Assembly: GCA_937868145.1 (NCBI GenBank)
Contig: CALMMH010000965.1
Location: 1-11,228, forward strand
Source of the DNA: an uncultured Phycisphaerales bacterium
Lineage (GTDB): Bacteria; Planctomycetota; Phycisphaerae; Sedimentisphaerales; Anaerobacaceae
Direction of reading: 5' to 3'
DNA: 11,228 bases
Part shown: piece after piece, positions 6,335 through 11,228 of the stretch
How positions within the stretch are numbered: the first letter of the stretch is position 1
Layout: each line of letters opens with the position of its first letter
The notes under the pieces: generated by a model
Database searches by the model: none
Seen by the model: only the letters and a program-made list of their open reading frames with translations
What the model was told of the DNA's origin: nothing
Position numbers and translations under genes: made by a program

Positions 6335-7082
6335 TCAATGGCGCGCGGCAGTTCATCCCGTGCAGGTGCAGTCCGAGCAGAAATAAAGCGACAACGGCCG
6401 AGAACGCGCAGAGCAGTTGGGTCAGACTGAGCAGGCCGAAGTAGAGTCGGCCTTCGGCGTCGCCGCGAAGGAAATCGGTCAAGGCTCGACCGAGGCCGTA
6501 GATCATGAGAAACCACAACAGCTTCGTGCCTTTCCAGCGGTCCGACTTCAACAGCAGAAGAACCAGCAGAACGATGAGCATGACGCCGATCTCGTAGAGC
6601 TGCGTGGGATGAAGGGGGACGCCCGAAGGAGCCGGCCCGCCTTCCGGGAACGTGACGGCCCAAGGAAGCGAACAGGGCCGGCCGTAGCAGCACCCTTGGC
6701 AGAGGCAGCCCAGCTTGGCGCAGATCCACGGGAGGGGGACGGTCGAAGCGACGAGATCCAACGCGGCTCGCCTCTGTCGGGAGAGCAGCAGCACCGCCGG
6801 GACCGCCAACGCGAAGTAGGCCAGCAAGCCGCCCCAGAGTCCGCCTTGGAGCCAGTGCTCCGCTTGGAGAAGCCGCGGCAGGTCCAGGATGCCGTATCGC
6901 AGGTCCGAGAGCACCTTGGCGCCGACGGTCATGCCGAGCATATAGCAGACGCCCGCCGCGATCCACACGCGACGCTGCAGTCCTGTGCTTCTCGCAATTC
7001 GCCAGCCGAGCACGAAGTGCAAGGTGATGCCGACAAGGTAAAAGACCCCGTAGGTCTTGATCGGTCCCATGTTCGGCCACAT
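6315..7082 (-). CDS. Divergent prolipoprotein diacylglyceryl transferase (Lgt)-like membrane protein
   Basis: The product is 255 residues with about seven hydrophobic helices and the Lgt layout: IKTYGVFYLVG (8-18), LQGGLWGG (78-85), AKLGCLCQGCCYGRP (122-136), HPTQLYE (158-164) and GLGRALTDFLRGD (196-208). True Lgt moves diacylglyceryl from phosphatidylglycerol to lipobox Cys in the inner membrane. Here several positions usually conserved in Lgt differ. The His of HGGL is Gln79, the Arg and Asn of GRxGN are Lys123 and Cys126, and the Glu of RxxxE is Asp203. Six Cys fall within 121-137. It therefore belongs to the Lgt-like 'GC..xGCCYG' paralogues of unknown activity, and is probably not the housekeeping lgt. 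It starts 13 bases after the MutS-like stop, with GGAGG (7088-7092) 5 bases before ATG, so it is translated from the same operon. Confidence 0.85.
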   Translation of the reverse strand: MWPNMGPIKTYGVFYLVGITLHFVLGWRIARSTGLQRRVWIAAGVCYMLGMTVGAKVLSDLRYGILDLPRLLQAEHWLQGGLWGGLLAYFALAVPAVLLLSRQRRAALDLVASTVPLPWICAKLGCLCQGCCYGRPCSLPWAVTFPEGGPAPSGVPLHPTQLYEIGVMLIVLLVLLLLKSDRWKGTKLLWFLMIYGLGRALTDFLRGDAEGRLYFGLLSLTQLLCAFSAVVALFLLGLHLHGMNCRAPLTQADGA

Positions 7083-7104
7083 AGATACCTCCGCGTCAAA
7101 CAGA
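7083..7104 (-). promoter_or_regulatory. Strong ribosome-binding leader, near-identical to that at 10585-10606
   Basis: On the minus strand the leader reads TTTGACGCGGAGGTATCT before ATG, with GGAGG spaced 5 bases. The same leader with three substitutions in 22 bases precedes the secreted-protein gene at 10584. Here the TGA inside it is also the stop codon of the upstream MutS-like gene, which gives tight coupling of the two genes. Confidence 0.6.
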
Positions 7105-9060
7105 CTGGGTGCTTTGGATTCCCTCAGCGATCAGATGCTTCGCTCGCTCCAATAGGCTCGCCGGGTAGCCTTCCCGTTCGAGGATTCGGATTGCGGTCTT
7201 CGTGCCGGCCGGGCCGGGACGGAGGAGATAATCGAACTCGATGCCGCCGTCGCGCAGGTGCTCCTGGAAATGGTAATTTGCCGCAGATGGAATGCCCGCC
7301 GCGGTCTGGGCCAGCACCTCCTCATGGGTGGCGATCACGAAGAGGTTCTTTGAGCCCATCAGATGTTCCAGCAGGGCGACGCCCGCCGCGGCCCGCTCCT
7401 GCGAGTTGGTGCCGCGGAAAGGCTCGTCGATGAGTCCCAGCATCGGCGCCCCGGGGTCGGCATCCAGGACGAGCCGCCGAAGCCGACGGACCTCCGAGAG
7501 GAAGTAACTCTCATGACGAGCCAGATCGTCGCGGATTCGCACGTCCGTGATCAGGCGAACGGGGGACCACGTCATCTGCTTGGCCGGCGCCGCTGCGCCG
7601 ACCTGGGCCAGCAGGACGTTGACTCCCACCATTCGCAGAAAGGTGCTTTTGCCCGCCGCGTTGGGACCTGTGATGACCCACGTGCGGATGTTCGGTCCCA
7701 GGTCGATGCCGTTGGGCGCCGCGTCCGGGGCCGGGATCAGGGGGTGGCGGCCTTCTTCGATGTGGAGCGTCCTGTCCCCGTTCGGCTGCGGATAACAGGC
7801 GACGGGCAGCTCCGCGGAAAAAGAAGCCAGGGAGCAGAGGGCCTCCAGTTCAGCCATGGCCGACAGGCCGTGCAGGAGAATCTCCCGGTTCGGCACGATG
7901 CGCGCCAGCACCGCCTCGGCGATGTGCAGATCGAAGAACACCAGCACGTTGAGCACGGCTCGCATTGCCCCATGCAGACCGGCCCATTCGAGCCAGCCAC
8001 ACAGCGACGGAATATGGGCGTTCGATGCGATTGCGGTGAAATGCCCCTTCAGAATGTTCAACTGGGTTTCGTCGGGCAGTTCCCGCTCGGCATGCTGCGC
8101 GACCGCCAGGACGCAGCCCAGAGTACCCCCCAAGGTCGTCCACGGCGATACGGCGGCGTCAAACCTGCGGAACAAGGGGCGGGCCAGACTCAGAAGGATG
8201 ATGTTCATCAGCACCAGCACGACCAGGCCCTGCGCCCACAGGTACTGGCCGTTGGCGATGCCGATCGTCGCGTAGACGAAGACTACGCCGCTGACGGCAG
8301 ACCACAGCCGCAGGCCTGTCGACAGAATCGACCGCGGGGGACGCTGCGTCTGATGGAGAAGCCGGAGGAGTCGGTCCAGTTTGGCATCCTGATTGCGAAG
8401 CAGCACGAGCGAGCCCATCATCTCCAGACGCGGCTGATGATGCTGCTCCAGCCAGCGGACGGCCTCCTGCCGCCGGCGGATGTGCTCGGGTGAAAGACTC
8501 GGCGAATCGAGGAGGTCTCGCAGGCGGCGCGCGCCCAGGGACGTGGAGGTCCGGTTCAGCAGGCCGAAGATCCCCACCGGGGGACCATACAGATCGAGAT
8601 CGTCGCGTTCCTGGTCGGTCAGCGACCACGTGGGCCCCTCGTCGAGAACGGGAGGCATCGTCGTGGAATCCGCCTGAGGATCTTCCGGCCGCTGCCAGGC
8701 CCGCGCCGGAGCATCGCGTCTTGTGCTTGCGTGGAAGGACTCGGACGCGACGGTCGAGGCTCGTTCGACAAACGTGCGGCGACTCTCCCACGTGTTGTAT
8801 CGCACAACGGCGTACAGGAAGAGCAGGACGCCGGTCGCTCCCGTTCCGATCGCCAGGAGCGAATTGTCCCGCAAGAAAATCGCGGCTGCAACTCCTCCGA
8901 TGAAGGAGATCAGCCGAATCCAGGACCACCCTGTCTGCCGCCGGCGAAATCGGACGCGGTCGTCCTCCAGTTTCCCACGATATGCCTCAAGCCATGCCGG
9001 ATAGCGGACGTCCGGCTGTGCGGTTATTTGAGCGTTATCCGTGTGGGTTTCTCGTGCCAT
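7096..9060 (-). CDS. Membrane-anchored MutS-like ATPase
   Basis: The product is 654 residues from the ATG at 9060. The C-terminal domain is a MutS-type ABC ATPase: Walker A GPNAAGKST (465-473), Walker B LGLIDE (541-546) followed by RGTNSQE (549-555), and ATHEE (577-581). A helical core/lever-like region (about 155-450) precedes it. Two pairs of hydrophobic helices are present: 46-64 and 68-87, then about 250-270 and 274-294. The mismatch-recognition domain I (F-x-E) and connector domain II of MutS are absent, and no Smr nuclease domain follows. It fits the poorly characterised MutS-like membrane proteins and should not be taken as mismatch-repair MutS. The frame extends to a TTG at 9096, but that codon lies in a candidate -35 box, so ATG 9060 is preferred. 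There is no clear Shine-Dalgarno. The stop is 13 bases before the Lgt-like start. Confidence 0.88.
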   Translation of the reverse strand: MARETHTDNAQITAQPDVRYPAWLEAYRGKLEDDRVRFRRRQTGWSWIRLISFIGGVAAAIFLRDNSLLAIGTGATGVLLFLYAVVRYNTWESRRTFVERASTVASESFHASTRRDAPARAWQRPEDPQADSTTMPPVLDEGPTWSLTDQERDDLDLYGPPVGIFGLLNRTSTSLGARRLRDLLDSPSLSPEHIRRRQEAVRWLEQHHQPRLEMMGSLVLLRNQDAKLDRLLRLLHQTQRPPRSILSTGLRLWSAVSGVVFVYATIGIANGQYLWAQGLVVLVLMNIILLSLARPLFRRFDAAVSPWTTLGGTLGCVLAVAQHAERELPDETQLNILKGHFTAIASNAHIPSLCGWLEWAGLHGAMRAVLNVLVFFDLHIAEAVLARIVPNREILLHGLSAMAELEALCSLASFSAELPVACYPQPNGDRTLHIEEGRHPLIPAPDAAPNGIDLGPNIRTWVITGPNAAGKSTFLRMVGVNVLLAQVGAAAPAKQMTWSPVRLITDVRIRDDLARHESYFLSEVRRLRRLVLDADPGAPMLGLIDEPFRGTNSQERAAAGVALLEHLMGSKNLFVIATHEEVLAQTAAGIPSAANYHFQEHLRDGGIEFDYLLRPGPAGTKTAIRILEREGYPASLLERAKHLIAEGIQSTQSV

Positions 9061-9067
9061 GCGACCA

Positions 9068-9096
9068 CAAATACCACGGCCGCCGCGCTCCCGCAA
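9068..9096 (-). promoter_or_regulatory. Candidate promoter giving a leaderless MutS-like transcript
   Basis: On the minus strand TTGCGG (9091-9096) is followed after 17 bases by TATTTG (9068-9073). Seven bases separate the -10 box from the ATG at 9060, so transcription would begin at or next to the A of the start codon. This agrees with the missing ribosome site. Both boxes match consensus only partly. Confidence 0.28.
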
Positions 9097-9163
9097 GACT
9101 CAGATCGGATGAAGTGCTTGCGTGGACGCCGCCGTGACGAGGCAGGAAGATCGAAGCCCCTTG

Positions 9164-9208
9164 GAGAGAAAATGCGGACGGCGGCGCTTGCTGCCCACCG
9201 CCGTCCGC
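9164..9208 (-). terminator. Rho-independent terminator of the secreted-protein gene
   Basis: A perfect 11-base-pair GC-rich stem is formed on the minus strand by GCGGACGGCGG (9198-9208) and CCGCCGTCCGC (9174-9184), with a 13-base loop. It is followed at once by ATTTTCTCTC (9164-9173). It lies 75 bases after the stop at 9283 and before the MutS-like gene, so it separates two minus-strand transcription units. Confidence 0.85.
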
Positions 9209-9282
9209 CGTGTGGTCGCTGTTCTTATCTGTCCACGGGATGACTGCTGTTCATCTCCGCGACTCCTCCCGGGAGTTCTCTC

Positions 9283-10584
9283 CTACTCCGGCTCCAGAAC
9301 GCCCAGGATCGAGACGGTCGCCACCTGTGTGTCCTGTCCGGCCGGGATTGCTGCGAGGTTCAGGTCCGTGGCGGTGATGCAGACTGTCATCGTGGTCTCC
9401 CCGGCCGGAATGACCTCCGGCGTGATGACGCCGGTCCATGTTCCGCCGACGTTGGCGAAGGGGGTGATCCTCAGCGACAATTTCGCCCGGAAGCTCGTCT
9501 GGACGATCGTGTTGACGCAGCCGGAGAAGGCGTGCGTTTCCGCTGGGCAATCGGGGTCTCGGAAGACCCGAATTCCGTTGGTCCCGAACCCGATCGTCAT
9601 GTTGTCATTCGGGCAGGGGGTCGTGCCTTCATTGCCGTTGCCGCCCGCCGGAGCGCAGGGGGTGATCACCGGATTGAAGATGTCGCCGTCCCGTTCCGTG
9701 CAGGCGAAGAATGCGTCCGTTGGCCGCCTGATGTTGATCAGGCCCTGGACACGGACGCGATCCCCGACGTCAAAGTCGGCGTCCTCTCCCAGGAAATCGG
9801 GCAGCCAGGATTCCGCGACGAGAAGGTACGTCAGGCCTTCGTCGGTATCGAGCGTGTAGCAGCCCTCGTCGTTCAACCCCAGGACGCCGCATTCGTCGAA
9901 GCTGATGCCCAACGCGACTCGCGACGGATCGACCCATGTCGCGGAGGCCGGCGGCATCGCCCTGGGGGTTGTGTCGTCGCAGTCGTCGGACGTGCCGACG
10001 CCGGCGGTGTTCAGGAACCAACTGACCAGGAGCCGTCCGCTGCAATCCTCCGAATCGCAGCAGACCACCATTCCGGCCTGTCCCGCTCGCAGCGACAGGT
10101 CGGCCCAATCCTGCAGAATGACCACGCAGGCGCCGGGGCCGACGCCGGCCGGCACACCGGGTCCCCCGCCGGCCGGGATGCCCACGGTAAATGAGCCGAC
10201 GTTGGTGGTGTCCGTAGCGTCCGTGAAGCTGACGACTCGGACCGCTACCGAGTAGGAGCCCACTGCCAAGGGTCCGACGCTCACGTTGATCCCGTAGGCG
10301 GATCGGACGGGCGAGCAATTGGGTTCATTGCCGTCGATGGCGCCCGGCAGCAACAAACTGATCACGACGGCCGTTCCATCGACAGAGACGTCCATGCTGT
10401 CAGGCGGACAGTCGTTGGGCCACAGGCACGAGACTTGCAGGCTCACCTCATCCTGTATCGTCGGATTTGTCGGCGAATAGGTGAATTCGAACGCCGGCAA
10501 AGGATCGGGGATGGTGACCTGGGCCGCCAGGGGCGAAACCAGGAACATGACAAGACCTGCCAGGACCATTTCCATGCGTTTCAT
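9283..10584 (-). CDS. Secreted Cys-rich multidomain protein of unknown function
   Basis: The product is 433 residues. Residues 1-21 form a Sec signal peptide (MKRMEMVLAGLVMFLVSPLAA, cleavage near Ala21/Gln22). An Ig-like beta domain follows (about 30-135, with GSYSVAVRVVSFTD), then a Gly/Pro linker (136-151). A Cys-rich middle (153-245) contains CC at 175-176. A segment around GDRVRVQGLI (275-283) looks OB-fold-like. The C-terminal beta-sandwich (about 325-433) ends in GVLEPE. The mature protein has 16 Cys, which suggests many disulfides. There is no PEP-CTERM, LPxTG or lipobox sorting signal, so it is probably released or held in the periplasm. I do not recognise a named family. The frame continues upstream to 10785, but the 67 extra residues lack export features. 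The ATG at 10584 has GGAGG (10590-10594) at 5 bases and is clearly the start. A strong terminator follows. Confidence 0.82.
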   Translation of the reverse strand: MKRMEMVLAGLVMFLVSPLAAQVTIPDPLPAFEFTYSPTNPTIQDEVSLQVSCLWPNDCPPDSMDVSVDGTAVVISLLLPGAIDGNEPNCSPVRSAYGINVSVGPLAVGSYSVAVRVVSFTDATDTTNVGSFTVGIPAGGGPGVPAGVGPGACVVILQDWADLSLRAGQAGMVVCCDSEDCSGRLLVSWFLNTAGVGTSDDCDDTTPRAMPPASATWVDPSRVALGISFDECGVLGLNDEGCYTLDTDEGLTYLLVAESWLPDFLGEDADFDVGDRVRVQGLINIRRPTDAFFACTERDGDIFNPVITPCAPAGGNGNEGTTPCPNDNMTIGFGTNGIRVFRDPDCPAETHAFSGCVNTIVQTSFRAKLSLRITPFANVGGTWTGVITPEVIPAGETTMTVCITATDLNLAAIPAGQDTQVATVSILGVLEPE

Positions 10585-10606
10585 ACATACCTCCGCATCA
10601 AACAAA
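10585..10606 (-). promoter_or_regulatory. Ribosome-binding leader shared with the Lgt-like gene
   Basis: The minus-strand sequence TTTGATGCGGAGGTATGT before ATG differs from the leader at 7083-7104 by three of 22 bases. It keeps the same GGAGG and 5-base spacing. The genes that follow are unrelated, so the match is not inherited from duplicated coding sequence. Confidence 0.6.
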
Positions 10607-10943
10607 AGTGTTGAAAACCCGTCCTCAATGGACGACGTTAGATATCCTTTTTTGCACGCTGCGGCTGGGCAGCGGATTCGAAGTCGTAGCTCATCCCCAG
10701 ATTGTCGCAATACGCCTATCCTAATGATTGGTGCGAGGCTGTGCGTCCTCAATCCGAATGAGAGGAATTTGGCTGGAGCGTTCACGCCGATGGCGGGGGG
10801 CCGAGCAAGGACTTGCGAGGGAGGAATGCAGCCCGATGACTACGTGCATCATCGATAATGACGACACCTCTGGAAGGCAGAGGCAGGTCCGACGTTTGTT
10901 TTCTTCTTGCGAATATGCTGGTGCGCAGGCAACCGTGACGAAT
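10585..10943. other. 359-base intergenic region
   Basis: Apart from the shared leader at its left end, no gene is supported. It contains a weak 6-base-pair hairpin CCTCTG/CAGAGG (10867-10872 with 10878-10883) downstream of the redoxin stop, lacking a T tract. A short GCTGC/GCAGC hairpin lies near 10659, next to a run of T on the plus strand. The promoter of the secreted-protein gene should be here, but I could not pick a convincing pair of boxes. Confidence 0.5.
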
Positions 10944-11228
10944 CTACCTGCCCACGGCGACTTCTCCGAGTTTCGACGGGAGATCGCCCAGAGCGAATCC
11001 TTCCGCACGAATCGTGTGGTCCTTGTCCATCAGGACCAGCCAGGGCAAGGACTGAATGCCCCAGGTCCGCCGCAGGGCCTCCGGATCATCGATGGGCTTC
11101 GCCATGAGCAGAACGCGTGTCGGCTTCTGCTGGTCGAGGGATACGCTCTGCGAAACCGGAACGCCGACGACGATCACATTCTGTTTCGCGAGTTCCCCGC
11201 TCTGAGCGGCCAGTTGCGACAGCACATG
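10944..11228 (-). CDS. Redoxin / TlpA-like thioredoxin-fold protein, C-terminal part (runs off right edge)
   Basis: Ninety-four codons are open to the window edge and end in TAG at 10944-10946. The piece reads as the second half of a thioredoxin fold. It has a helix (HVLSQLAAQSGELAKQ), a strand (NVIVVGVPVS), a helix (DDPEALRRTWGI), the cis-Pro loop and strand SLPWLVLMDKDH, and the final strand and helix (TIRAEGFALGDLPSKLGEV). The 'TWG..SLPWL.L.D..H..RAEGF' pattern is familiar from planctomycete TlpA/AhpC-type redoxins, which are often fused to other periplasmic domains. The active-site Cys region, any signal peptide and any fusion partner lie outside the window, so activity cannot be judged. 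A GTG at 11225 exists but is inside the domain and is not the start. Confidence 0.8.
   Translation of the reverse strand, partial: HVLSQLAAQSGELAKQNVIVVGVPVSQSVSLDQQKPTRVLLMAKPIDDPEALRRTWGIQSLPWLVLMDKDHTIRAEGFALGDLPSKLGEVAVGR

Noticed and set aside
6417..7433. A 338-codon plus-strand frame across the Lgt-like and MutS-like genes
   Set aside because: It spans two well-supported opposite-strand genes and encodes no recognisable fold. It is a shadow of GC-rich coding.
7363..8493. A 376-codon plus-strand frame within the MutS-like gene
   Set aside because: It is antisense to the conserved ATPase and helical regions and rich in Arg/Gln/His without domain features.
10585..10785. 67-residue upstream extension of the secreted protein
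   Set aside because: It would bury the signal peptide inside the protein. The ATG at 10584 has an ideal GGAGG at 5 bases.
10867..10883. CCTCTG/CAGAGG hairpin after the redoxin gene as a terminator
   Set aside because: It has a six-base-pair stem with no T run following on the minus strand. This is too weak to call.
1..11228. Search for tRNA, rRNA, CRISPR array, transposase or integrase
   Set aside because: No cloverleaf, no regularly spaced direct repeats and no DDE or tyrosine recombinase coding sequence were seen on either strand.

Overview
The window looks like chromosomal DNA from an uncultivated or little-studied member of the Planctomycetota, perhaps a Phycisphaerae-type lineage. This is inferred from high-GC coding with strong G/C third-position bias, a C-terminal thioredoxin-fold piece with the planctomycete-style 'SLPWLVL..AEGF' tail, a divergent Lgt-like membrane protein, a tail-anchored coiled-coil protein and a large Cys-rich secreted protein. 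No rRNA, tRNA, CRISPR array, integrase or transposase is visible, so the taxonomic call rests on protein style alone.

Layout. Bases 1-2147 (minus strand) hold a fumarylacetoacetate-hydrolase-family enzyme followed, 124 bases downstream, by the first 358 codons of a secreted glycoside hydrolase family 2 enzyme that runs off the left edge. Together they suggest extracellular glycan attack plus catabolism of a keto-acid, possibly deoxysugar-derived, intermediate. A 400-base divergent spacer (2148-2547) carries a candidate promoter and a nested dyad. It separates them from a plus-strand, tail-anchored coiled-coil protein of unknown function (2548-3321). Next is a 496-base non-coding stretch with a large imperfect inverted repeat (3350-3464). 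A plus-strand CPH-type (P1B-3, CopB-like) heavy-metal ATPase follows (3818-6076).

Convergent to the ATPase on the minus strand is a two-gene operon: a membrane-anchored MutS-like ATPase (start 9060) and, 13 bases after its stop, a divergent prolipoprotein-diacylglyceryl-transferase-like membrane protein (7082-6315). Between the latter and the ATPase gene lies a remnant of the C-terminal end of a SAM-dependent methyltransferase (6128-6334), overlapping the Lgt-like stop in another frame. A strong rho-independent terminator (9164-9208) separates this operon from an upstream minus-strand gene for a 433-residue secreted protein with 16 cysteines (9283-10584). After a 359-base spacer, the right edge holds the C-terminal 94 codons of a redoxin (TlpA/thioredoxin-like) protein.

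No single obvious new multi-gene defence or metabolic system is present. The most unusual material is the MutS-TM/Lgt-like pair, in which neither protein keeps the residues expected for its textbook function, together with the decayed methyltransferase next to it, the inverted-repeat element, and a 5' leader sequence shared almost exactly by two of the genes.
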